This document shows positions 47,973 to 57,600 of a stretch of DNA of 64,000 bases, piece by piece. Origin of the DNA: Meconema thalassinum (Eukaryota; Arthropoda; Insecta; Orthoptera; Tettigoniidae). A program made the position numbers and the translations under genes. Location of the stretch: NCBI GenBank assembly GCA_946902985.2, contig OX336388.2, positions 1,216,292,609 to 1,216,356,608 of the forward strand, written 5' to 3'. Positions within the stretch are counted from its first letter, which is position 1, and each line of letters starts with the position of its first letter. The notes beneath the pieces were generated by a model. The model made no database searches. It was not told the origin of the DNA and was given only the letters and a program-made list of their open reading frames with translations.

Positions 47973-48171
47973 TGTTAGTTTTAATGTAAAACTTTATTTA
48001 TCAAGTGAGAAATACAATACAAAATACAAATCATCTTTTGAGATGCTTGTCACATGTCACGCGAACACGCACAGACTTTGCACTGACTCGTCTTTTTTTT
48101 TCTCTTCTTTATTGTACATGTCTATTTCACCAGGTGGCGCTACTGTGCTATTTTTCTTTCAAATATTAACA
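47973..48171 (-). repeat. Copia 5' LTR
   Basis: 199-bp direct repeat of 43618-43821, followed by the GTATC duplication. Confidence 0.95.
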
Positions 48172-48176
48172 GTATC

Positions 48177-49206
48177 ATTGTTATTGTTTGAGTACATGGT
48201 GATTAAGAAGTTACATTCCCAATGTTTAATTGAATTCGCAAGCGTTGTAAGCGAATAGATGAAGGATCTTTATCTTATATTTTTATACTATCAGAGCAAC
48301 TCTTAAAGAATGGAGCCGCACTTTTGCTTATTTTGAAGGCTTATTTTCTCACTTAGGTGATTGATTGTTTTCCGTGTTTTGACACTTTGATCTATGGGGT
48401 GGTTTCTCGTTCATTTATTATGCCAGCAGATTCGTAGGGAAGACGGCTGAGATGAATTCTTTTCGAGATCCCGTGGAGGACACGTTTAGATATTTTGAGA
48501 ATGGTAATTAGATGGAGCATTGCTTGCCCATCTGGAAATGTGTTATTGTGGACTAGATCATATTTCTATGATATTGGAGCCGCTTAGTGCCCAAGATTGC
48601 GATGATTATTCGTATCATGCATCTCGTAAGGATTTGTAGAAGACTTACTATGATTTATAGCTTGTGTTATTGTTAACAGATGCCACGTGCATTCTGTTGT
48701 GTTCAGTTTTCAGTCCATTAGCCTTGCATAGTTGGTCATTCAATAATTAAGACACTCTTAAACAATGATAGTAATAATCAGAAACCTAAATCATGAAAGA
48801 TAATTATTATTAAACCGACGTGGGTTAAAACTTCAATTAAATCGTAATCAACTGTTTAACTTTGATCATGATTGTTTTCATTAGGACCAATGCAACGTGT
48901 TTGAGACAGGATATCCCTGGAAGGGAACTTTAGAGAAATACATGGTTAGACTTGACAGGAATCAGTTTGCTGACTGAAGGTAGTCAACTAGTGGGTCGTG
49001 TACCAATGTTTGTTTTGACATGCTTTAAAAGCATGCCTTGTCTGAATACACATACACTTTAGATGACGGATGGAACAAACAGTCTCCATTTCGAAGTAGG
49101 TAGGGTAATAACAAGAATTATTGTGTTTTCTTGATTTATTTCAATGTATTTTTCCTATGTGAATCCTACTGTTGTTTATTTTTGCAGTATTATTGTACAA
49201 TTCTTT
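48177..49206. other. 8.8-kb insert, middle part, nothing recognised
   Basis: AT-rich DNA between the copia TSD and a SINE. No domain-bearing ORF. Confidence 0.4.
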
Positions 49207-49217
49207 GTTATCTCTAT

Positions 49218-49593
49218 AATAATAATAATAATATCGTATGGCCTCGGGTGCCTGGTGCAATCTTTGTTAATTGACACCCAGAGGGTAGCTTGCATGTCAA
49301 ATTTCGTCGTTCCTTTGAACGCTATGAAAGTCAAGGAAGTTAGATATCTTGACACTACAGCGCTTTCAAGTAGAGAATGGAGGAACTTTGTGTTGGCGGA
49401 ATATCCCGAGATTAATTTTGCCATTGAACTCGGCCTACTGAATTCAAATGGGTTCTTTAACATGCCAACAACGTATGACATGAGTATCGTGAATTTTGTC
49501 GCCATTCAAAAATCACTTACCACGGCCAGGGGCGAACCTGCAATCTTGGGGTTGGTAGTCCGAAACTCTAACCACTCACCCACCGTAGCAAGC
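49218..49593 (-). mobile_element. tRNA-derived SINE with 11-bp TSD
   Basis: On the minus strand the head has TGGGTGAGTGGTTAGAG (A-box-like) and GCAGGTTCGCCCC (B-box-like). The tail is (ATT)n at 49218-49234. It is flanked by GTTATCTCTAT at 49207-49217 and 49594-49604. A plus-strand ORF at 49144-49620 running through it is spurious. Confidence 0.85.
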
Positions 49594-49604
49594 GTTATCT
49601 CTAT

Positions 49605-50262
49605 GATTGTAATGAAATGACTGTTATACTACTAGTTTTGTTTAATTTATACACGGACGTTTGGATCCGATGTTTCTGTAATTCAAGGTTTAGTTTAGAC
49701 AGATAAATATTAAATGTAAATGCGGGATGGTTTTAGCGTCATTTAGATTGTTGCAGTCATGTTTGACTATTTATTTATGGCACGTTGATTCTTCCTAGGA
49801 CATCGTTACCTTTTCCATTGTAAATTTAATTAGGGTTTTGTACCATTTTCCCCAGTTTTGCTAGATTTTTGATTGTAATTAGAACTGATCACGAGGGTTT
49901 AATTTTATAGTTTAGGGCTTAGTTTTCTTTCTTTGTTTTTGATTAGATAGCGGGTTAGCCGATTTAATGCCCTCGGATCCTAGGTCAGGGGTTGGATTTT
50001 ATCAATAAACATTTCCAACGATCTTTACTTAAGACTGGACTACTTTCTGTCGTAGTTTTTTTAAGTTGGGAGTGTATTGCCAGGGTGTCTTTGACATTGT
50101 AAATCATGATGGGAATCTGATCCTTGGGACAGGGGAGTCTCACAGCCGGCAGCCCTTTTGGTTTGCACTCCTCTTCGTCGGTATGTGTTCGGAGGAAGAG
50201 GTCATCTGGGAGGCCATGCACGGTTGGTGGTAACCAGATGATCTCCTCAAACGGGCACATTA
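49605..50262. other. 8.8-kb insert, right part, nothing recognised
   Basis: No supported gene. A 91-codon minus-strand ORF at 49985-50260 shows no family. The insert ends where the mariner helix-turn-helix coding resumes, near 50262. Confidence 0.4.
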
Positions 50263-50831
50263 CGCAGATGAAACCGAAACCCCTACTTGTGCTAATTTTG
50301 TGAGTGATTCATTCGGAGACCGTTCAAGATTCACGCCAATGTCATCTAGCTTATCCTCTGTTAAAACTGTTCGTGTTCGCGCATGTTTTTATTATTGAGC
50401 ACTGAGCCAGTAGTGTCCAACATATTTGCAATTACGTGAATCTGTGCTAGTGAAGGTGGCACTTCATCAGGAAATTGCTGAACAAATGCATCACGTACCC
50501 GCCGAGCCGACTCGTACTTAAAATAAGTTTTACATTAAAAAAATACGATGTTGCAATGATAACTGTCTCAAATTGTTAGCACTTGAGGTTTAGACTGGCG
50601 ACTAAACACCCGCAAGCTTATTGCAAGGTCAAGTTTGGTAATCTCAATCTGTTATTTTTATACAGACCATCGGAACTTGAAAAAAAAACCAGCCCTCGTA
50701 TGTGCTATGGGCGCGCTTTCAATACTACAGCACGGGACCGTGGCGCGCCACAAGCTCGGCCAAGGTCACCATAGCTGCGGTTAACAAATCCACCGCTTGG
50801 CGCTCCTATTTTATGTGAATGACCCTGTATA

Positions 50832-50861
50832 CAGTACACTGCTCAACAAAAGTTTGGAAAA
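50832..50861 (+). repeat. Tc1/mariner-type end fragment
   Basis: The sequence CACTGCTCAACAAAAGTTTG resembles the inverted ends of some Tc1/mariner elements. Only this end is present; it is cut by the TA and CAGGGTTATTC end that starts at 50864. Confidence 0.45.
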
Positions 50862-50863
50862 TA

Positions 50864-50905
50864 CAGGGTTATTCATCTAAGATATTACTCGCCAATATAG
50901 GTCAG
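50864..50905 (+). repeat. Transposon terminal repeat (CAGGGTTATTCA type)
   Basis: CAGGGTTATTCATCTAAG followed by ATATTACTCGCCAATAT, next to TA, is the near-exact inverse of 63657-63692, which is also followed by TA. Related ends lie at 61795-61842 and 63029-63085. Either these two ends bound one very long, repeatedly interrupted element or several copies of one MITE family are present. Confidence 0.6.
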
Positions 50906-51479
50906 GCGACAGGTAGTTCAATAAGGAAATAATTAGTGGAAAGCTGGAAATTGCTTTAATCGCTTTATTTGGACCCAGATATTACTATCCCAAGTTCCCC
51001 CCCCCCCCTCCTCGAGCGAAGTCGGCGCTGGCCCTAAGAAGGTACGATTTTTCGTTTTGTTGCAAATCTCTCCCAAACCATCAAATTTATCAACAAAATA
51101 CCTAGTATAAAAATAATCTATAGTAAATTTCCTACAAAAATGTTCTGTACCTCTTGTCTCTAATGTGAACCGTTACGATGCTACGACCATTCGAAGTGGA
51201 GCCCTTTTTGATACTTTCGGAAGAGCTATAGAAATGATATGCCATATCAAAGTTTCTACATGTTATAGATATTTGTCAGCATTCCAGGTGCACAAACTGT
51301 TAACTTGTTACAAGTATAACAGCTTTTCAATGTAAACAGCTGTGGCAAAGTACCTACCATTAGTATTATTATTGCGTAGTATTGGCATAAAATCACTCTT
51401 TTCCACACCACCTGGCGTTTTTTAAAGTGGTGTCCCCAGGAGGCCTAATCCACTGTTCAAATGTCAAAGATAGTCGATT
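50906..51479. other. Intergenic, nothing recognised
   Basis: AT-rich with a run of 13 C's ending at 51010. No domain-bearing ORF. Confidence 0.4.
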
Positions 51480-52640
51480 TTAAACAGTTTTGATGAAGGC
51501 TGACAGTCTTGATCGCCTGCCTCAATTTCTCCGTCATCGCTTTCATCGTCTGTATCGGTACATTTGTCCGACGTCACAGGGCGCTCAAGATTAACATCGA
51601 TGTCTCCGTCACAATCATCCAATTCATCTTCCCCGGCAGCATTTGTACATGACCGTCCCTACAATTAATGCAGATTCTGGAGCATCGGAGGCCCGTTTTC
51701 CTTCAACCACACGCTGCGTTACATCCTTTCGAACATTTGCAGGACACTGTGTTTAGAAGCGTTTGTAGCGCCGGATCCCTCGTCGTAGGTATGGGAGCCA
51801 AACCACATTGAGAATTTATCCAGCCCCAATCCAGTGGATTTGTGTCATTTCCATACCATGTTTGGTTTTGATGGCATGTTCTTAAAGAGTGCTCACGTGC
51901 CGCTGATTCGGTGGGAGGTAAGCTTGCGAGATTAAATTGATGTTTGCTTAGAGATTTTGAAAACAGTTGGAACCGCAACTCATTCAGGGTATTTCCCGTG
52001 GTTTTGTTGCCATACCGCCTAGCCAAAAGCTACTGGCCCGCTTTGTCAATTTCATCGGGGTTTGCGTTCACGTCTCGGAAAACCCTAACAGCTGCCTGCA
52101 GTTCCTCATTACTCTTCAAGAATGTTACGGATTTCATTTTGCCCTGCCTGTGAAACGATGACGTTGTATCGCACCCACTAAACGCATGCAAAAAGAGGAT
52201 GTTTTCGTGCACACACGGCGGGAGATTGAAACTTGTTGTGCAAAATAGTTGTTGTTTGGTTGAACCTTTGCCGGGTTTCATAAAATACATTTTAATGGAG
52301 GGTGGCACACGAGCCGCCAAGATGACCAGGATATCTATATCTTCAGCCACTATAATGACCAAATTGTCGGGCCGAGAGAACTCGAGTGCGGTGGTAACGA
52401 TGAGCACATCGGCATCTTCTGGACCTTGTCTGGTTTCGATTCCTTCGCTTTCGAATTTGACGCGCAACAAGTCGATCAATCTTCGTTTGTTTGTGTCATT
52501 AGACAAAAAAAATTCTTGTGGCATAGGTGCCGTCATGGATTCATATTAAAAAAAAAACCATTAACAGCATCATGCTTGTGCGATCGCCGAAGACGTTCAG
52601 CGGACTTGGTACTGCGAGCTCCTGGATCGTCAGGATAGCA
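51480..52640 (-). pseudogene. Repetitive gene of unknown function, PIN-like and Cys-rich
   Basis: The minus-strand block 52536-52030 has D-A-D-V-L-I-V and then A-E-D-I-D-I-L-V-I-L-like motifs, FLHAFSGCDTTSS, and spaced acidic residues that look like a PIN-type nuclease fold (inference). A TAG at 52027-52029 interrupts it, and the frame continues with LPPTESAAREHSLR and NPLDWGW. A C-K-C-S-K-G-C cluster is followed by a TGA at 51703-51705, then more cysteines and a frameshift near 51655 into an acidic tail. Such proteins recur in many invertebrate genomes and seem to be carried by mobile elements, but I know no defined function. This copy is broken. Confidence 0.55.
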
Positions 52641-52838
52641 TACCTGCCAACCTTCGGAAGTCAAAATTAGGAAGATTTTTTTAAATTATAGATTTCATCA
52701 TGCGCAGTATACCGTGGCATGGGCGAAAGAGGGTACACAAAAGACCTGCGTGTCTTTATTGGCTAAGTATGAATTCAGCATAAAATTCACAAAAATGTAA
52801 ACAATCATCAATCATCGAGTAGTAGGTATGGCCAATAC

Positions 52839-53828
52839 TTAAACGTAAGAGAACATGATTGTATGTCTAAAGAAAGATTGTATCCTTGTCTTCCTCACCT
52901 GGCTAAACAATCTCTCACATTCAACGTTGCTGTGTGGGATTGTTAATATCGACAGCATTACTCCAGCTAGTCCGTCATATTTCAGACACCCATCTCCATC
53001 TTGTATATCCCCTATTGCAGACCAAGAACAATCTGCTCTTTTCCCTTCCACAATAGAAGATGGCAAATCCTCCATTTGGAGAGCACAAAACTGGCACTGT
53101 AATTTTTTTTAGCGTATGGCTTTTAGTGCCGGGAGTGTCCGAGGACATGTTCGGTTCGCCAGTTTTGTAGCTGCTTCGAGACGGACACCCAATGGGTGAG
53201 CTACAAGTACCGTTGGGGAGGGAAGTTGGATTGTAAGGACGAGGAGTTGGAAGGTAGCGGCTGTGGCCTATAGTTAGGGACCAACCCCGGCATTTGCCTG
53301 GAAGGAAGATGGGAAACCACAGAAGACCATCTTCAAGGTTGCCGGCGGGGGGATTCGAACCTCCTCGCCTCCCGGATGTGAGCGACTGCCATCAGTCATG
53401 CCGTAACCACCACGGCTAACTCACCCGGTGGCACTGTAATGCATCCATTGCTTGGTGCTCATTTTCACCTTTTTATATTTTGGCAACATAATTGGAAACT
53501 TAGAGATATAATACTTCACGGCACTAAAGGAAGCAGTAGACAAAGACCTTATCTGTGCCACTTGAGCATTAACAGAAAACTCACTGTCCAAATTAAATTT
53601 ATGAATAATATAATCAGAGGCTGCAGTGAAGTAGTTCCTGACGTGCAAATAAAAGACCTTCTTATCCTCAGGAGCCAGATTTTCTACACAACTAGATTTT
53701 GTTGAACCAATTACCAAATCATCATCAGCTTTCTGATTCGCTCTTGTGTGATATACCACTTCTAAAATTGTGCAATATTTCTTTATGGCCACTGGCTTAA
53801 CAAACCTAAAGAGAATTTCCGTCATCAA
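52839..53828 (-). pseudogene. hAT-like transposase C-terminal remnant, split by a SINE
   Basis: The minus-strand piece 53828-53441 (VKPVAIKKYCTILEVVYHT...) resembles the middle of hAT-like, BED-associated transposases. After the SINE (53104-53428) the second piece, 53075-52839, has LAGVMLSILTIPHSNVECER, the conserved C-terminal hAT dimerisation motif. The frame changes near the SINE insertion point and no N-terminal zinc finger or catalytic core is found. It is a truncated, inactive copy. Confidence 0.6.
53104..53428 (-). mobile_element. tRNA-derived SINE with 12-bp TSD
   Basis: On the minus strand the head (from about 53428) has a GAGTTAGCCGTGGTGGTTAC A-box region and a GGAGGTTCGAATCC B-box, then a shared core (TGGTTTCCCATCTTCC). 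The tail ends in A's. It is flanked by TGGCACTGTAAT at 53092-53103 and 53429-53440. The same family is at 1-225. Confidence 0.9.
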
Positions 53829-54115
53829 ATCAATCTGTATGGATCTTAGGACATGGATGTGAGGTGCTTGCGATTAAAGAACTTGGTTATATTTTTCAAA
53901 TGTAGGGATGGTAAATTCCAGAAACAAGCAAAATGCCTCATTTAACTTAGAGACAGAAAAATAAATAGTCTCGCCGAGAGGGATACTATAATAGAGATAA
54001 CCCGACGAATAATTACGGATATCGAGGATATCAAAACTGGAGGAATACAAACAACTATTCTAGACAGCAACAACAGCAGAATCAACAAAACCAAGGATGG
54101 AGAAACAACAATAAC

Positions 54116-54316
54116 GTGAGGAGGTATTACGATGATAGAGAGAGAGAAAGTCAAGAATACCTGAGGAACCTTAGAGAAAGGGAAGAAAGAAACGCAAGAA
54201 ACCAAAATCAGGGACAGAGTAACCAAAATCAGGAATCTCAGCCCGGATCAAGCAGAGACCGGAGCAATGAAGACCCAGGAGGGGTACAAAAAAAATCTTC
54301 AAATTCCAAAAAGTAA
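54116..54316 (+). pseudogene. gag: Gypsy gag, C-terminal remnant
   Basis: This 66-residue tail is rich in R, E, N, Q and S (RERESQEYLRNLREREERN), typical of a disordered gag C-terminus. An N/Q-rich stretch precedes it in another frame (about 54000-54110). No zinc knuckle or capsid region is seen, and the 5' part is missing. Confidence 0.5.
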
Positions 54317-54366
54317 AGGAGGACGAGAACATCACCGTAGCCAGACATGTAATCGAGATAAACGAG

Positions 54367-54804
54367 TTGTATCAAGCCACGAACGAAGATCTCCTGTATG
54401 AGCGAGAAGAGCCGAAAACAGGAAGAGTAGCGAGGCTACCCATCATAGAAATAGTATCAGAAGTTGAATGCCTGAGAACACTCCTAGATACGGGGGCGAC
54501 AGCTTCAATTTTGTCGGAGAACTGTTTCCACAGATTAAAAGATGGCAATTCACTCACAGCAATGCCCGTTTCAACTATCAAGGTCAGCGGTGTATTCAAT
54601 GATAAGACCACGAAGTGTAAAGTCCAGGCATTAATGGAATTCTCCATAAATGAATACAAATATGAGCAGATATTCATAGTCTTGAACCAGATACATTTCG
54701 ATGCTATTCTAGGTATTGATTTTATAACGAAGACAGGAGCCGTTATTGACTTGCGTAACGGAGTCATAAAATTTAATGAAGGCCAATATCAGCCAGAAAA
54801 CTAG
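54367..54804 (+). CDS. Gypsy retropepsin-like aspartic protease
   Basis: This 145-residue block has the protease active site LLDTGATASIL near residue 40 and a downstream FDAILGIDFI motif, the second signature of retropepsins. It would cleave the Gag-Pol polyprotein. It is in the same frame as the RT block. Several stops (TAG, TAA, TAG at about 54850-54863) lie between the two, so the pol frame is broken here. Confidence 0.85.
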   Translation: MYQATNEDLLYEREEPKTGRVARLPIIEIVSEVECLRTLLDTGATASILSENCFHRLKDGNSLTAMPVSTIKVSGVFNDKTTKCKVQALMEFSINEYKYEQIFIVLNQIHFDAILGIDFITKTGAVIDLRNGVIKFNEGQYQPEN

Positions 54805-54894
54805 AAGGAGGAGAATGAGTGTAGTCTGACGAAACTACAGAAGAAAATCTAGTAAGAATAGTCATGGAAGTCGAAGCAGAAGGGATACCTCACT

Positions 54895-57600
54895 ATGGTA
54901 GGAAAATTGAGAACTTTGAAGATCAGAGAGAGAGAGAGAGAGAGATTAGAAGAATTGGTCACGACTTTTGCAGATGTATTTAATGATAAACTAGGCATTA
55001 TCAGAGGATATAAATATCAGATCAAGCTCGCAGGTAACACCCCTTTTCAAAAGAAATTGTATTCGATACCGGAGAAATATCAATCAGAAGTGACAGAGCT
55101 AATAAAAGGCATGGAGAAGGACGGTATAATAAGAAAGCAAGCCACTCCTTATTTAAACCCTCTTACAGTCGTCAAGAAAGCAGATGGAAGTCTGAGACTA
55201 TGCTTAGAAGCCAGAGGCATTAATACTCTTTTGTTAAAGGAATATGACAGGCCACCAAAAATCAGGGAACTACTGAGGAGATTCAAGAATAGAACCTGTA
55301 TCTCAGTGATTGATTCAACTGCCGCATTTCATCAAATAGAGTTTACAGAAGACAGCAAATGTTACACGGGGCTCATGTTCAACCAAACCTGTTACGTGTA
55401 TCAGAGAGTACCATACGGGTTGGTAAATTCAAGTCCAGCACTCATTAGAGCCTTGGATGATAAGTTAAGTGATGAAGTAAAACAATTTGCCATTTGCTAC
55501 GTGGACGACATTATCATATCTTCAGAAACGCCAGAGCAACATTTCATGCATTTGAGAAAGCTATTTGAAAACCTCAGAAGTGCGAACATCAAGGTAAAAT
55601 TGAATAAATGCCATTTTTTTCAAGAAAAGATCAACTTTCTTGGACATACGATAGACAGATTCGGTTACCACCCGAATGAAGACAAGATAGAAGCAATATT
55701 AAAGTTTCCCAAACCCAAGAAGATCAAAGACATCCGAGCTTTTGCGGGTCTTTGCCAGTTTTTCAGTAGTCATTGCCCACGGTATTCAGAAATTATGGCA
55801 CCACTACATGAGCTTCTGAAGAAAAACAATAGATGGAAATGGGATGCAGCTGCCGAGAATGCCTTTATTCAAGCAAAGGAAATGCTCAAAAACAACTTCA
55901 AATTAGAATACCCAGACTTCGAAAGATCATTCATAGTAGAAATTGACGCTTCACGAATTGCTATTAGCGCCGACTTGTATCAGAAGGATCAAGACGGCAA
56001 CCATCACTATATTTCCTTCAGCAGCAGGAAGTTACGCACGCACGAGTTAAATTATTTCACGACGGAGCTTGAAGCTTTAGCCGTCATAAATGCCCTACAA
56101 CAGTGGAAAAAATTATTGCTGGGACACAAGATTATAATCAGAACGGATCACAAAGCATTGGAGTTCATGTTAAAGTCCGACTTGTCAAGCGATCGGATGA
56201 CTAGGTGGACTATGTTTTTGCAACAATTTGATGCCACGATAATCCATGTTCCTGGAAAGGACAACCTACTGGCAGATATTCTTTCCAGACATCCGACTCC
56301 TGAAAATAATGTAAGAATTAACGTTGTCCAGACGGACGCAGAAGATCAGGAAACGTTGGATATACTAAGAAGGATTCCTCTTTTTCAAAAGAATCATGCA
56401 CCATTTAGGAACATTTATAGATTCTTGTCAGGGAGAATGACAAGGAGGCACGCCTCATATTTCGAAACTAGAAGGAAAGCTAGACATTACATTCTCGTGG
56501 GAGAAATTGTATGCAAATACATCGATGCTAGACACACGAAGGTGCGAGTTGCTATTCCACCTGAACTTATTGTGCCACTAATTTGGTTAGTGCACAAAAG
56601 CATAGGTCACGGAGGAGTTGACAAAACCTACTATACCATGTTAGAAAAGTTCTATTGGGTTAACATGCGAGAGTCCATTACCATAGTGGTCAGATCTTGT
56701 GAACTGTGTCAGAAAAACAAATACAACTCTGAACTATTGAAGGAACGACCTAAAGCAATTATTCCTACAAAACCACTGGAACTGTTTAGCCAGGATATTT
56801 TTGGACCTGCACCTAAAGGAGACAGGTGAAACCAATATGTGCTAGTCACGATGGATGTGTTTTCCAAAGTTGTAATGCTTAATCCAATGCAAAAAGCCAC
56901 AACGAAAACTGTTTTATACCACTTGGAGAGAAACATTATTCCTAAGTTGGGAAAACCAGAAAGACTTCTAACGGACCATGGAACGCAATTTACCTCTGCA
57001 GAATTTCAAGGAGCGATGGATAGGTTGGACATTGTTCACCTATTCTCATCAGTTCGCAGCCCAGAGACAAATCCCATTGAAAGAACAATGCTTGAATTTT
57101 CTAAGTACATTCGCTTGTATAGTGCAGATAATCATGCGAATTGGGTGAAGATTGTACCCCTAGTAGAATTTTGCATAAATAACACGAGACATGAGAGCAC
57201 CAACGAAATTCCAGTTATGTTACACTTTGAGGAGAAACCCATACGACCCTGGAACGGAATCTTCAACATTCCGGAAGATAACGAACCACCGATGGACCAG
57301 AGAATCGAAGCAGCACGAGTTCAGCTGAACAAAGCGGCCGAGAAGAGATTAAAACGCTTGCAAGGGAAGAGATTCAGCGGCCCGTTACGAGAAGGTGACC
57401 TTGTATTAGTCAGGATTCCAGTGAAAGCAGACGTACTGAAGAAGGTAAACATCAAGTTCAGTAGCCTTTTTAGGGGACCTTTCAAGGTAGATACAGTATA
57501 TGGTAACAATTGCTACAAGATCGTAAGGATTGAAGACAACAGATCCATTGGAAAATTTAACCACTCCAAATTAAAGAGATTTTACCCAAAGATTCAGTAA
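54895..57600 (+). pseudogene. pol: Gypsy pol: RT, RNase H and integrase, one internal stop
   Basis: The 644-residue first part holds RT (SVIDSTAAFHQ near residue 140, YVDD at residues 202-205) and RNase H (EIDAS, TELEALAV, RTDHKALEFM, then HVPGKDNLLADILSR). The integrase zinc domain follows (HKSIGHGGVDKTYY, then CELCQKNK). A TGA at 56827-56829 stops the frame within the integrase core, just after DIFGPAPKGD. The same frame resumes and runs to 57600 with LTDHGTQFTSAEFQ and NPIERTMLE, supplying the other catalytic Asp and Glu. The RT palm motif reads CLEAR where gypsy elements usually have a D-x-R pattern. A GA repeat at 54925-54943 encodes RERERER near the start. Confidence 0.85.

Larger units (their letters stand above)
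43618..48171 (-). mobile_element. Copia (Ty1/copia) retrotransposon, nearly intact
   Basis: LTRs of 204 bp (43618-43821) and 199 bp (47973-48171) start TGTTAGTTTT and end AATATTAACA. They are flanked by the 5-bp TSD GTATC (43613-43617 and 48172-48176). The LTRs are identical except for one 5-bp indel in a T-rich run, which means a recent insertion. Gag and pol are on the minus strand in different frames. It lies inside the 8.8-kb insert of the mariner. Confidence 0.96.
40001..50500 (-). pseudogene. Mariner transposase, split into three pieces
   Basis: The N-terminal helix-turn-helix part reads on the minus strand from about 50500 to 50263 (YESARRVRDAFVQQFPD, then TTGSV and SLTKLAQ-like motifs). 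The next piece is at about 41445-41375 (QYRATKLLHIKPYKFTR). The catalytic part spans 40670-40001, with a decayed SDEAWFHLNG region, then WFQQDSAPAHTA and SPDLTVCDFYLWDKLK. The second and third catalytic Asp are about 38 residues apart; the related family usually has 41. Frameshifts and stops occur around 40380-40600. It is non-functional. Confidence 0.75.
39632..50827 (-). mobile_element. Mariner of rosa/DD41D type, with large inserts
   Basis: Long inverted ends, about 105 bp each (39632-39735 and 50722-50827), begin CAGGGTC and share AAAATA followed by GAGCGCCAAGCGG and TGACCTTGGCCGAGC-like blocks. TA flanks both ends (39630-39631 and 50828-50829). The transposase gene on the minus strand is split by a MITE (40674-41374) and by an 8.8-kb insert (about 41446-50262). 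Without them the element would be about 1.7 kb, a normal mariner size. Confidence 0.8.
53950..57600 (+). mobile_element. Ty3/gypsy retrotransposon, internal region only
   Basis: Gag tail, protease, RT/RNase H and integrase follow each other on the plus strand in the gypsy order. The 5' part of gag is missing; the sequence joins hAT-like or unknown DNA near 53940. I cannot define a pair of LTRs. Multiple frame breaks are present (54802, about 54850, 56827), so it is not autonomous. Confidence 0.8.

Noticed and set aside
44435..47978. Numerous plus-strand ORFs up to 128 residues
   Set aside because: Antisense shadows of the copia gag and pol frames.
49144..49620. 158-residue plus-strand ORF
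   Set aside because: It runs antisense through a SINE with clear 11-bp flanking duplications and begins in an ATT repeat.
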